A DNA stretch of 64,000 nucleotides from Sphingomonas sp. LC-1 (GTDB lineage Bacteria > Pseudomonadota > Alphaproteobacteria > Sphingomonadales > Sphingomonadaceae): the NCBI RefSeq assembly GCF_025371035.1, contig NZ_JANZXB010000008.1, positions 1 through 64,000 of the forward strand. Reading direction: 5' to 3'. Position numbers and translations under genes: made by a program. The notes under the pieces are model-generated. The model saw only the letters and a list, made by a program, of their open reading frames with translations. It was not told where the DNA came from and did not search any database. Shown in pieces: positions 44,544 through 52,718 of the stretch. Position 1 is the first letter of the stretch, and each line of letters opens with the position of its first letter.

Positions 44544-46576
44544 AATGCCTGTCCCAGCGAGACATAGACGGCGACCCGACTATCCCCGCGCTGCGGATTG
44601 AGCGGCGTGCCTACGTCGAGGCGGATCGGCCCGAAATTGGAATAGTAACGCACGCCCAGCCCGGTGCCGAAGCGTAGTCCGGTCAGGCGCGGCAAAGGCG
44701 AGGTGGAGATATTGCCCGCATCCAGAAACGGCACGACGCCGAAATTGCCGAACGTGCGCACCCGCGCCTCGATCGAGAATTCCGCCAGACTGCGCCCGCC
44801 GATCGGATCGTTATTGGCATCGCGCGGCCCGATCGCCTGGAAACCATAGCCACGCACCGACGCCCCGCCGCCCGCATAGAAACGCCGCGACGGCGCGATC
44901 TGGTCGCGCGGCGCCCCCAATATGGTGCCCAGCCGGGTCCGCGCCGCCAGCACCACCCGATCGCCGAACGGGTGATAGAGGCTGGCATCGATCTGCGTGC
45001 GCGCATAGCCGAAGGCGCTGCCCTGCAACGACAATTCGGGGCTAAATCGGCCGCCCAGCCGGAAACCGCGCGTCGGGTTCAGCAGGTCGTCCGACCCATC
45101 GTAATTCAGGCTCGTCGGCAGTGCGCCGATGAAGAAGGTGCGCCGTCGCGGTTCGCCCGTCGCCTCGATCACATCGCGTTCGTCCGACGTCAGCAACTCG
45201 GCCCCCAGCGACCAGGTCCAGGTCTTCTGAAAGAAGATATTGGTCTGCCGCTCCAGACTGCCCGACAGCGACAGCGTCTTGGCCTCATAGGCGTCGCGAA
45301 GGATGTGCGCGGCGGAGAATTGCGCGTTCAATATGCGGTCGCGGCCATTGAAATTGTTGCGGCGGAAGACGACCGCGCCCAGTTGCTCGCGCGTGCCCAG
45401 CACGCTGCGCAGTGTCAGCGCGCCTTCGGGTGGGAACAGGTTGCGATCGGTCCAGTTGATCGCCGCCCGCGCGCCTTCGCCCGTACCGTAACCCAGTTCG
45501 CCCGCGATGGTATGCGGCGGTGCGGGCTCCAGCGCGACCGCGATGTCGACCGTCTCCGGCGTGTCGCCCGGCACCGGCTTTACCTCGACCGAGGAGACCA
45601 GTCCGGTCTGCACCAGCGCGCGGCGGAGATCGTCCAGCCCAGCGGAGTCATAGGGCTGGCCTGGCTTGAAGCGGGCAATGTCCTGGACATGGTTGGCATC
45701 GAACAGCCGATCGTTCGCCATGACGATCCGGCCATAGCGCCGCGCCGAGCCCGGATCGACGGTCATGTCCAGCGTCGCGGTCCGTGCCGCGCGGTCGACG
45801 ACGATCTGTGGCTCGCCCAGCTTGGCAAAGGGGAACCCCGCCTCGCCCACCGCGGCTTTCAGCGACGCCTCGGCCGCCACGATGGTGTCGGCGTCGACCG
45901 GATCGCCCGGCTTGATCCCGAACGCCTCTTCCAGCGGCGCGGCCTGGCGCCCCGCCGCCTGAACGCCCGCCAGCGTGACGTCGGCGAAGCGATAGAGATT
46001 GCCGGGCACCGCCTGCAACACCATGGTCGGCTCGTCGCCGGGCTCGATCCGGGTAGAGACCTGCGCGTCATAATAGCCCGCCCCGCGCAACAGGCTGATC
46101 AACAACGCCGAATCCTCGCGCGCGCGCCGGTCGAGCTGGGCCGCATTGGCAGGCTCGCCGTCATTGGCGTCGAGCGAGGAGAGCTGTTCGAAACGCTGCC
46201 GCACCAGCGCGCCCGCGCCCTCGATCCCCTCGACCCGCCAGCGATAGCGGCGCTCGGCGGCGGCATCGACGGTCGCCGCCATGGCCCCGGCCGGGTCGCC
46301 CGGCGCCTGCGCCAGATCGGGCCAGGCGACGCCGATCTCGGGCAAGGGCGCCAGCGGCGCGGTGGGATCGAGCATCGTCGGATCGTCGGCATCTGTCGCG
46401 GGTTGGGTCCCGGTCTGCGGGCTCGTCTGCACCGTCGTCTGCGCGGGTGCAGACGACGCAGGTGACGGGACCAGCGTCTGCGCCACCGCACGGCCAGCCC
46501 AGCCCGTGCCGCCAAAACCCATTGCGAAGACTATGATAGCGACCGAGCGGCACGGCCGCCCGACGCGGACCATCAT
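44540..46576 (-). CDS. tamA: Outer-membrane assembly factor TamA (BamA/Omp85 family)
   Basis: 678 residues. Signal peptide at the N-terminus (AIIVFAMGFGGTGWAGRAVAQ), a Pro/Thr-rich linker, three POTRA-like regions (for example RYRWRVEGIEGAGALVRQRFEQL, then NLYRFADVTLAG), and a 16-strand barrel ending ISLGQAF-like (VYVSLGQAF) with C-terminal phenylalanine for Bam recognition. RGYGFQAIGPRD is the Omp85 loop-6 motif. Pairs with TamB downstream. Two adjacent methionines start the gene. Confidence 0.94.
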   Translation of the reverse strand: MMVRVGRPCRSVAIIVFAMGFGGTGWAGRAVAQTLVPSPASSAPAQTTVQTSPQTGTQPATDADDPTMLDPTAPLAPLPEIGVAWPDLAQAPGDPAGAMAATVDAAAERRYRWRVEGIEGAGALVRQRFEQLSSLDANDGEPANAAQLDRRAREDSALLISLLRGAGYYDAQVSTRIEPGDEPTMVLQAVPGNLYRFADVTLAGVQAAGRQAAPLEEAFGIKPGDPVDADTIVAAEASLKAAVGEAGFPFAKLGEPQIVVDRAARTATLDMTVDPGSARRYGRIVMANDRLFDANHVQDIARFKPGQPYDSAGLDDLRRALVQTGLVSSVEVKPVPGDTPETVDIAVALEPAPPHTIAGELGYGTGEGARAAINWTDRNLFPPEGALTLRSVLGTREQLGAVVFRRNNFNGRDRILNAQFSAAHILRDAYEAKTLSLSGSLERQTNIFFQKTWTWSLGAELLTSDERDVIEATGEPRRRTFFIGALPTSLNYDGSDDLLNPTRGFRLGGRFSPELSLQGSAFGYARTQIDASLYHPFGDRVVLAARTRLGTILGAPRDQIAPSRRFYAGGGASVRGYGFQAIGPRDANNDPIGGRSLAEFSIEARVRTFGNFGVVPFLDAGNISTSPLPRLTGLRFGTGLGVRYYSNFGPIRLDVGTPLNPQRGDSRVAVYVSLGQAF

Positions 46577-46693
46577 GCCTGATCCCTAGCCGTGCGCAGG
46601 CATTTGCAACACCCCAAAGCGCCATCAACCGACCAGATTTGCCATGCCGGTCGTCGCGAAACCCCAAACCCTGCGCCCGTCATCGCCGGGATG

Positions 46694-46930
46694 TCAGTGG
46701 ACGGTCCCGAACGCCTCTTCGATGGAGAGCAGGCCGATCAGCCGCTCGATCTGGCGCCAGCGACAGAAATGAATGTGATTGCCCATGTCGCGACTATGCC
46801 CCGCCCGCGCGGCGGCTTCGTCGCCCGCCGATTCGCCGAAGGTCTCGATCAGTTCGGCGGCCGTCTCGACGTCGGTCCCACTCACAAAGGGAACAACCTC
46901 CATTTCGCCGCCGCGATCACGCATGAACAT
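46694..46930 (-). CDS. Small conserved hypothetical protein (RWRQIERLI motif)
   Basis: 78 residues; the last part DMGNHIHFCRWRQIERLIGLLSIEEAFGTVH strongly resembles small proteins I recall from other sphingomonads, always with the CRWRQIER and GTVH pattern. Function unknown. The middle (VETAAELIETFGESAGDEAAARA) is helical. The start could be 46930 or the methionine two codons later; the frame is open further upstream but that part is not conserved-looking. Confidence 0.65.
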   Translation of the reverse strand: MFMRDRGGEMEVVPFVSGTDVETAAELIETFGESAGDEAAARAGHSRDMGNHIHFCRWRQIERLIGLLSIEEAFGTVH

Positions 46931-47078
46931 CCTGGCCCCTACCCCCGGAAAGAGCGGCTGCCCTAAGCCCGGGATATGAAATTTGCCACCCCCCGAAATG
47001 GTTAATGCACCATATGGTGTGTTTTCCGGTTTTTGCGGCGGCTGGCTTAGCCTCGTCCGGCGTGGCAGGACTTGGGGC

Positions 47079-47264
47079 ATGACCGACCACCCGCCACCCC
47101 GCCCGCCGCGCAGCACCTCTCCCGCAGGCGGATTCTTCATCGCGCTCGGCGTGGTCGCAGGCATCGTCGCTGGCCTGGCGACGGGACAAGTCACGGTCGG
47201 CGTCCTGATCGGCCTGGCGCTGGGCATCGTCGTCGCGCTGCTCCTGTGGTGGCGCGGGCGCTAG
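47079..47264 (+). CDS. Small two-helix membrane protein (61 aa)
   Basis: A Pro/Arg-rich N-terminus followed by two hydrophobic helices (GFFIALGVVAGIVAGLATG and VGVLIGLALGIVVALLLWW) and a basic end. AGGA lies eight bases before the ATG. No family is recognised. It faces the S24 repressor gene, with 13 bases between stops. Confidence 0.6.
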   Translation: MTDHPPPRPPRSTSPAGGFFIALGVVAGIVAGLATGQVTVGVLIGLALGIVVALLLWWRGR

Positions 47265-47277
47265 GGCCGCGGTCCCG

Positions 47278-47913
47278 TCAGTTCGGCAAGCGCATTTGCC
47301 ATGCGACGCGCCCGATGACCGTGATCGGCCCGTCGGGCACCGGTGGTGCAGCGGGATTGTCACTGGTCGCGACCAGCCCCTCCCGGACTGAACGGACACG
47401 CTTGACCATCAGCGCGTCCCCGACCCGGATGACATAGAGCCCACCCCGCGCGGTCGGGCGGGTGTCGTTCTGGTCGACCACCAGATGATCGCCGTCCATC
47501 AGGCCCGGTGCCATCGAGTCGCCCCGGACCCGGATGACCGAGGCGCCGCCGTCGCTCAGTCCCAGCCGGCGGGCGAGTTGGCGGTCGATCGCCTCGACGC
47601 CGACCATCACCTCGTCATCGACGGTCGCGCCCGGCCCCGCCGATGCCGCCACCGCCAGCCGCCGGACCAGCATCGGCCCCGTCGCCGTCGAACCACCCAA
47701 TTGCGTTTCGGGCACACCGAAGAACTCGGCAAGCTGCCGCCGGTCTCCCTCGGCCAGAACGCGCGGCGTTCCCCGCTGCACGAATTGCTGAAGATAGGCG
47801 TCGTTCCGCCCCAGCATCCGCGACAGCGCCGCGAGACTGACCCCGGCCTTTGCCGCAAGCTCCTGCAAAACCGCCCTGATTTCCGTTCCCGACATGCTGT
47901 CGAATATAGGCAT
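47278..47913 (-). CDS. S24-family (CI/LexA-like) transcriptional regulator
   Basis: 211 residues. N-terminal helix-turn-helix (IRAVLQELAAKAGVSLAALSRMLGRNDAYLQQFV, about residues 9-43) and a C-terminal S24 autoprotease/dimerisation domain with the catalytic serine in VRGDSMAPGLMDGDHL and lysine in ALMVKRV. Such proteins are phage-type repressors that may self-cleave with RecA. The start at 47913 is preferred because AGGA lies eight bases upstream; a TTG at 47931 is an alternative. It is divergent from a Cro-like small gene with a palindrome between them. Confidence 0.88.
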   Translation of the reverse strand: MPIFDSMSGTEIRAVLQELAAKAGVSLAALSRMLGRNDAYLQQFVQRGTPRVLAEGDRRQLAEFFGVPETQLGGSTATGPMLVRRLAVAASAGPGATVDDEVMVGVEAIDRQLARRLGLSDGGASVIRVRGDSMAPGLMDGDHLVVDQNDTRPTARGGLYVIRVGDALMVKRVRSVREGLVATSDNPAAPPVPDGPITVIGRVAWQMRLPN

Positions 47914-47915
47914 AG

Positions 47916-47941
47916 GATTTTTCCTAGACAAGTTGGAAATC
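47916..47941. promoter_or_regulatory. Palindromic operator candidate between CI-like and Cro-like genes
   Basis: GATTTTTCC (47916-47924) and GGAAATC (47935-47941) are inverted arms around a ten-base centre (TAGACAAGTT). The element sits in the short divergent intergenic region, overlapping the ribosome site of the S24 gene, as expected for an autoregulatory operator. Binding is inferred. Confidence 0.45.
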
Positions 47942-47990
47942 AGAACAGATCATGAACGCCATCAAAGAATCGGGCAATGGGAGAATGTCC

Positions 47991-48167
47991 ATGGAATTGT
48001 TGGGAGTGATCGAACGCTATCTGAAGGACAGCCAGATGCCGGAGACCAAATTCGGGCGGCTGGCGGTCAACGACCCCCGGCTGGTCAGCGACCTGCGCAA
48101 GGGGCGCGAGCCGGGATCGGAGATGATTCGACGCGTCACCCGCTTCATCGCGGGTCGCTCCGCATGA
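47991..48167 (+). CDS. Small Cro-like helix-turn-helix protein
   Basis: 58 residues from MELLGVIERYLKDSQM. The segment PETKFGRLAVNDPRLVSDLRKGREP aligns with the XRE helix-turn-helix pattern (TxxFGxLAxxxPxxVxxxxxGRxP), followed by one helix. The start at 47991 has GGGAG seven bases upstream; an upstream ATG at 47952 is an alternative that would add 13 residues. Similar short proteins occur in sphingomonads to my knowledge. Its stop overlaps the next ATG. Confidence 0.7.
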   Translation: MELLGVIERYLKDSQMPETKFGRLAVNDPRLVSDLRKGREPGSEMIRRVTRFIAGRSA

Positions 48168-48532
48168 GCGCGCTCGCCCCTGCCGCGGACCGGTCGGATT
48201 CTATCCGCCCCGGCCGACCGCCGCTCCGCCGCCCGACCGATCGCGGCGAACGACTGGCCCGCGCGCTGATGGCGCACGCAGCGCGGGCGGGATGCACCGT
48301 CCTGCTGACCGTCGCTACGGTTGAGCCCTGGTCGTCGGCGACGTTCAGCGGTTCGGTAATTGCCCTCTCGCTCGCGGCCGCGCCGGGGCCTGCACTATCG
48401 GCCTGGCTCCGGGATTTGCCGGAAAGCGACATTCCGCTGGGCCGCGACCTGGTGGCCGACATAGCGGTGGAGCGCGTCGACGGTGGATGGTGCCTGCGCG
48501 TCCTGCTCTGCCTGGACGCGGCCAATGGGTGA
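48164..48532 (+). CDS. Hypothetical protein downstream of the Cro-like gene
   Basis: 122 residues: an Arg/Pro-rich N-terminus (RPGRPPLRRPTDRGERLARALMAHAARAGC), then a beta-rich part with WSSATFSGSVIALSLAAAPGPALSAWLRDLPESDIPLGRDLVADIAV. No signal peptide or known family. Coupled to the preceding gene by an ATGA overlap, so it belongs to the same switch-like module. Confidence 0.65.
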   Translation: MSALAPAADRSDSIRPGRPPLRRPTDRGERLARALMAHAARAGCTVLLTVATVEPWSSATFSGSVIALSLAAAPGPALSAWLRDLPESDIPLGRDLVADIAVERVDGGWCLRVLLCLDAANG

Positions 48533-48574
48533 CGCGACCGTCAGTGGGCGGACAAGCAAATATCATTTAATGCT

Positions 48575-48594
48575 TGATATGTTGTAACACTACT
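48575..48594. promoter_or_regulatory. Zur-box-like palindrome upstream of a TonB receptor
   Basis: TGATATGTTGTAACACTACT: the left arm matches 9 of 10 positions of the alphaproteobacterial Zur pattern TGATATGTTA/TAACATATCA, and the core TGTT-GT-AACA is symmetric; the right arm is weaker. It lies about 36 bases before the receptor start. Recalled consensus, not measured. Confidence 0.5.
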
Positions 48595-48600
48595 GTACTC

Positions 48601-48629
48601 GACAGGGCTTCACATGTCGGAGCCCTGTC
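48601..48629 (+). promoter_or_regulatory. Inverted repeat abutting the TonB-receptor start codon
   Basis: GACAGGGCT (48601-48609) and AGCCCTGTC (48621-48629) are perfect inverted arms around an 11-base loop. The TTG start follows at 48630. The only ribosome-site candidate, GGAG, lies at the loop/right-arm boundary, so the folded mRNA would partly hide it. Confidence 0.6.
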
Positions 48630-50759
48630 TTGTTCAAGTCCGTTCTGTTGTCCGGCCTTTCGGCCACCGCGCTCGTCAGCCTGCTCGCCGCCCCCGCCAC
48701 CGCGCAGACCGCGCCGTCATCGGCCAACCGGGGTCGCGAGATCGTGGTGACCGCGCCGGTGCAGCAGTCCGAGACCGACGTGTTGTCGGGCACCTCGATC
48801 GTGACCGGTGACGAATTGCAGCGGTCGATCCGTCCAACCATCGGCGAGACGCTGGCGCGCCAGCCGGGCGTATCCGCGACCTCGTTCGGCCCCAATGCCT
48901 CGCGCCCGGTGCTGCGTGGTTTCCAGGGTGAGCGTATCCGCGTGCTGACCGACGGCATCGGTTCGATCGACGTGTCGAACACCAGTGTCGATCACGCGGT
49001 CGTCATCAACCCGCTGCTCGCCGACCGGGTCGAGGTCCTCCGCGGCCCCTCCGCCCTGTTGTTCGGCTCATCGGCGGTGGGCGGCGTGGTCAATGTGATC
49101 GACACGCGCATCCCGCGCTCGGTGCCGGAGCAGGGCTATCGCCTGTCGGGCATCGCCTCCTATGGCTCGGCCGCGACCGAACGCTCGGTGGCGGGCGCCA
49201 CCGATGTCGCAGTCGGCAAGCAGTTCGTGCTGCACGCCGACGGCTCCTATCTGAAGACCGACGATCTGAAGATCGGCGGCTATGTCCTGTCCCCCCGCGC
49301 CCGTGCCGAGGCGCAGGCATCGGCGCAGCAGGCCCCCAACGATCCGCTCGACTTCGCCAGCGTCGCCAATCTGCGCGGTCGCCTGCCCAATACGGCCAGC
49401 GAAACCTGGACGGCGGGCGTCGGCGGATCGCTGATCACCGACACCGGGTCACTGGGCATCGCCTATAGCCATTATGACAGCCTGTACGGCGTGCCGATCC
49501 GCTACAGCCTGACCCCCGGCGGAGAAGAGCCCGAGGCGCCGCGCCTCAGCCTCGTCCAGAATCGTCTCGACCTGCGCGGCGAGATCGAGACGGGCGGCGG
49601 CTTCCTCGATCGCATTCGCTTGCGCGCAGGCGCGGCGCAATATCGCCACTTCGAGCTGGAAGAAGATGGCGAGGTCGGCACGGCCTTCTACAACAAGGGG
49701 ATCGAAAGCCGTCTGGAACTGGTCCAGTCCAAGCGCGGCGGATGGCAGGGCGCATCGGGCGTCCAGTTCCTGAACCGCGACTTCGACGTGCGCGGGGACG
49801 AGGCGTTCCTGCCGCGCAACAACACGGCGCAGGTCGGTCTGTTCACTCTGCAACAGCTGGATCGCGGCGCGGTCAAGATGGAGGCGGGCGGCCGGTTCGA
49901 GCATACCACGCTGACCGCACGCACCGCCGTGGACGACGACCGCTTCTTCCGGGGCCAGCGCAGCTTCGACGCCTTTTCGGGTTCGATCGGGGCCAGCTAT
50001 GGCTTCGCGGCCGACTGGCGCGCCGGCCTGAACCTGTCGCGGACCGAGCGCGCGCCGTCCGCCGAGGAACTGTTCGCCAACGGCCCCCATGCCGGGACCG
50101 AGGCCTATGAACTCGGCAACCCCGACTTCAAAAAGGAATCGAGCTGGGGCATCGAGGCGACCGTCCATGGTCATGGCGAAGGTTATAGCTTCGACGCTTC
50201 GGCCTATTACAACCGCTTCTCCAACTATATCTATGACGCGCTGGTCGCCCAGGGGCCGTGCGAAGCCGCGGCGGCGCCATCGGGTCGCGAGGTAGACCTG
50301 CCCTGCTTCCAATATGCCCAGGCCGACGCACGCTATTACGGCATCGAGGCGGAAGGTTCGCTCCGTCTTGCCACGATCGGGGCGTATGCGATCAACGCGG
50401 ACCTGCTGGGCGATTACGTCCATGCCCAGATCATCGGCACGGGCCCCGCGCCGCGCATCCCGCCGCTCCGCCTGCTCGGCGGACTCGAGGCGCAGTCGGA
50501 CAGCGTGAACGCTCGGGTCGAGGTGGAGCGCAGCTTCAAGCAGACCCGCGTGCTGGGTCTGGAAACGCCGACCGACGGGTTCACCCTGGTCAACGCCTCG
50601 GTGCAGTTGAAGCCCTGGGGCGCGCTGAACCCGACCACGCTCACTTTGTCGGCGAACAACATCTTCGACGTCGATGCGCGCCGCCATGCCAGCGTGCTGA
50701 AGGACTTCGCCCCGCTGGCGGGTCGCGACCTCCGCGCCACGCTGAGCTTCAAGCTGTAA
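48630..50759 (+). CDS. TonB-dependent outer-membrane receptor (ZnuD-like)
   Basis: 709 residues. Signal peptide MFKSVLLSGLSATALVSLLAAPATAQ, plug domain (GDELQRSIRPTIGETLARQPG, RVEVLRGPSALLFGSSAVGGVVNVID) and a 22-strand barrel ending ATLSFKL. The plug and barrel pattern is close to the zinc receptor ZnuD, and the Zur-like box upstream points the same way; iron or other substrates cannot be excluded. The start is TTG at 48630. It stands alone before the YbjN gene. Confidence 0.88.
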   Translation: MFKSVLLSGLSATALVSLLAAPATAQTAPSSANRGREIVVTAPVQQSETDVLSGTSIVTGDELQRSIRPTIGETLARQPGVSATSFGPNASRPVLRGFQGERIRVLTDGIGSIDVSNTSVDHAVVINPLLADRVEVLRGPSALLFGSSAVGGVVNVIDTRIPRSVPEQGYRLSGIASYGSAATERSVAGATDVAVGKQFVLHADGSYLKTDDLKIGGYVLSPRARAEAQASAQQAPNDPLDFASVANLRGRLPNTASETWTAGVGGSLITDTGSLGIAYSHYDSLYGVPIRYSLTPGGEEPEAPRLSLVQNRLDLRGEIETGGGFLDRIRLRAGAAQYRHFELEEDGEVGTAFYNKGIESRLELVQSKRGGWQGASGVQFLNRDFDVRGDEAFLPRNNTAQVGLFTLQQLDRGAVKMEAGGRFEHTTLTARTAVDDDRFFRGQRSFDAFSGSIGASYGFAADWRAGLNLSRTERAPSAEELFANGPHAGTEAYELGNPDFKKESSWGIEATVHGHGEGYSFDASAYYNRFSNYIYDALVAQGPCEAAAAPSGREVDLPCFQYAQADARYYGIEAEGSLRLATIGAYAINADLLGDYVHAQIIGTGPAPRIPPLRLLGGLEAQSDSVNARVEVERSFKQTRVLGLETPTDGFTLVNASVQLKPWGALNPTTLTLSANNIFDVDARRHASVLKDFAPLAGRDLRATLSFKL

Positions 50760-50768
50760 GCGGTGCCC

Positions 50769-50796
50769 GCCCCTTCCCGCATCGGCGGGAAGGGGC
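50769..50796 (+). terminator. Hairpin after the TonB-receptor gene
   Basis: GCCCCTTCCCGC (50769-50780) pairs perfectly with GCGGGAAGGGGC (50785-50796) around ATCG, nine bases past the stop. No U-run follows. Confidence 0.6.
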
Positions 50797-50868
50797 CGAC
50801 ATGCCCGATCGGCTTGCGTCACGAAGCATCGATGATAGCCTTGCCGCCTTATCATCGGGGGATTGAAA

Positions 50869-51420
50869 ATGGCATGGTGGCGATGGATCGGTGCGGCGTT
50901 GCTCGTGGGATGCGCAAGCGCCGCGTCGGCCAAGGATGGCGAGCCCTGTCCCAAGAATCTGATCTGCGCCAGCGCGCCCGAAACGGTCGGCGGCGCGATG
51001 ATCCGTGCCGGTTATCAGGGGCTGATCGATACGGACAATGAAGGCGATCCGATGATCGTCAGCGCCGCCGCGGGCTATAAGTTCAACATCCTCTTCTACG
51101 ACTGCGAAGCGCATAGGCAATGCGCCTCGCTGCAATTCTCGATGCGGGTGACCCCGTCCAAGCCGCGCGACCTGGCGTTCGTTAACAAGTGGAACAGCGA
51201 GAAGCGCCTTGCCCAGATGGCGCTGACCAAGGACGGCGACCTGCGGCTGACCCATGACATGACGACGATCGGCGGCGTCACCCACGCCAATTTCTCCGAT
51301 ACGGTCGAATGGTGGTCGAGCGTGTTGGGCAATATCGACGCCTTCCTGACCGCCAATCCATCGGCGGCTCCGGCCGATGCCACGGCTCCCGCTGGCACGA
51401 CGGCGAAGCGAAGCTCCTGA
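50869..51420 (+). CDS. YbjN-domain protein, exported
   Basis: 183 residues. N-terminal export signal MAWWRWIGAALLVGCASAASA; LLVGC could also be a lipobox, so either a periplasmic or lipid-anchored protein. The YbjN-type sensor domain follows (PETVGGAMIRAGYQGLIDTDNEGDPMIVSAAAGYKFNILFYDCE). Function unknown. The ATG at 50869 follows GGGGGA; an in-frame TTG at 50863 is less likely. Confidence 0.8.
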   Translation: MAWWRWIGAALLVGCASAASAKDGEPCPKNLICASAPETVGGAMIRAGYQGLIDTDNEGDPMIVSAAAGYKFNILFYDCEAHRQCASLQFSMRVTPSKPRDLAFVNKWNSEKRLAQMALTKDGDLRLTHDMTTIGGVTHANFSDTVEWWSSVLGNIDAFLTANPSAAPADATAPAGTTAKRSS

Positions 51421-51426
51421 CCCGCT

Positions 51427-51451
51427 GCCGGGGGTGGACAAAGCCCCCGGC
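51427..51451 (+). terminator. Hairpin after the YbjN gene
   Basis: GCCGGGGG (51427-51434) pairs with CCCCCGGC (51444-51451). It is not followed by a U-run but lies between the YbjN stop and the ribosome site of the next gene. Confidence 0.5.
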
Positions 51452-51485
51452 CTTCGGGAGAAGCGGGGCATAAGGAGAGATACCG

Positions 51486-52670
51486 ATGTCCCGAATGGGC
51501 AAGTTCGACTGGGCGGATCCGTTCCTGCTCGACGACCAATTGACCGATGACGAGCGCATGATCCGCGATACCGCGCGCGCCTATGCCGACGATCGGCTGG
51601 CCCCGCGCATTATCGAGGCGTTCGCGCAGGAGCATACCGATCCCGATATCTTCCGCGAGATGGGCGCGCTCGGCCTGCTCGGCCCGACCATCCCGGAGGA
51701 GTTCGGCGGGGTCGGGGCATCCTATGTCGCGTACGGCCTGATCGCGCGCGAGGTGGAACGGATCGACAGCGGCTACCGCTCGATGATGAGCGTGCAGTCA
51801 AGCCTCGTCATGTATCCGATCCATGCCTATGGCTCGGACGAACAGAGGCGCCATTATCTGCCGAAATTGGCGAGCGGCGAATGGATTGGCTGTTTCGGCC
51901 TGACCGAACCCGATGCGGGGTCCGATCCAGGCGGGATGCGCACCACCGCGAAGAAGGTCGACGGTGGCTATGTCCTGTCCGGCGCCAAGACCTGGATCTC
52001 CAATTCGCCGATCGCCGATGTTTTCGTCGTCTGGGCCAAGTCGGAGGCGCATGGGGGAGCGATCCGCGGCTTCGTGCTGGAAAAAGGCATGAAGGGGTTG
52101 AGCGCGCCGAAGATCGACAACAAGCTGTCCCTGCGCGCCTCGATCACCGGCATGGTGATGATGGACGATGTCGCGGTCGGCGAAGACGCGCTGCTGCCGC
52201 ATGTCGAGGGATTGAAGGGGCCGTTCGGCTGTCTCAACCGCGCGCGCTACGGGATCAGCTGGGGTGCGATGGGGGCGGCGGAATTCTGTTTCCATGCCGC
52301 GCGCCAATATGGTCTCGACCGCAAGCAGTTCGGACGGCCTTTGGCGGCGACACAGCTTTACCAGAAGAAGCTGGCGGATATGGACACCGAAATCGCGCTG
52401 GGGTTGCAGGCGTCGTTGCGCGTCGGGCGGCTGATGGACGAGGGGCGGTTCGCGCCCGAGATGATCTCGATCGTCAAGCGCAACAATGTCGGCAAGGCCT
52501 TGGACATCGCCCGCGCCGCCCGCGACATGCATGGCGGCAACGGCATTTCGGGCGAGTATCAGGTGATGCGCCACATGCTGAACCTGGAGACCGTCAACAC
52601 CTATGAAGGTGCGCACGACGTCCACGCGCTGATCCTGGGCCGCGCGATCACGGGGATCGCGGCGTTTTGA
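51486..52670 (+). CDS. gcdH: Glutaryl-CoA dehydrogenase
   Basis: 394 residues, acyl-CoA dehydrogenase fold. FAD motifs [17 protein letters not shown] and [30 protein letters not shown] and the catalytic glutamate in [20 protein letters not shown] are typical of the GCDH subfamily, which both oxidises and decarboxylates glutaryl-CoA to crotonyl-CoA in lysine and tryptophan breakdown. Preceded by AAGGAGAG. The CoA-transferase 49 bases downstream fits glutarate activation. Confidence 0.93.
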   Translation: MSRMGKFDWADPFLLDDQLTDDERMIRDTARAYADDRLAPRIIEAFAQEHTDPDIFREMGALGLLGPTIPEEFGGVGASYVAYGLIAREVERIDSGYRSMMSVQSSLVMYPIHAYGSDEQRRHYLPKLASGEWIGCFGLTEPDAGSDPGGMRTTAKKVDGGYVLSGAKTWISNSPIADVFVVWAKSEAHGGAIRGFVLEKGMKGLSAPKIDNKLSLRASITGMVMMDDVAVGEDALLPHVEGLKGPFGCLNRARYGISWGAMGAAEFCFHAARQYGLDRKQFGRPLAATQLYQKKLADMDTEIALGLQASLRVGRLMDEGRFAPEMISIVKRNNVGKALDIARAARDMHGGNGISGEYQVMRHMLNLETVNTYEGAHDVHALILGRAITGIAAF

Positions 52671-52688
52671 GGTCCTTCGCCATCCTTC

Positions 52689-52712
52689 CCTCCCCAGCCG
52701 AGCCTGGGGAGG
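52689..52712 (+). repeat. REP-like hairpin that supplies a ribosome site
   Basis: CCTCCCCAG (52689-52697) and CTGGGGAGG (52704-52712) are perfect inverted arms, of the same TCCTCCCC/GGGGAGGA type as the ends of the repeat at 10096-10223. The right arm provides GGGGAGG six bases before the ATG of the CoA-transferase gene. Confidence 0.6.
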
Positions 52713-52718
52713 ATTGAG

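Noticed and set aside
47008-47019. Perfect palindrome CACCATATGGTG
   Set aside because: Twelve bases and isolated; it could be an operator, but no second copy or clear promoter relation was found.
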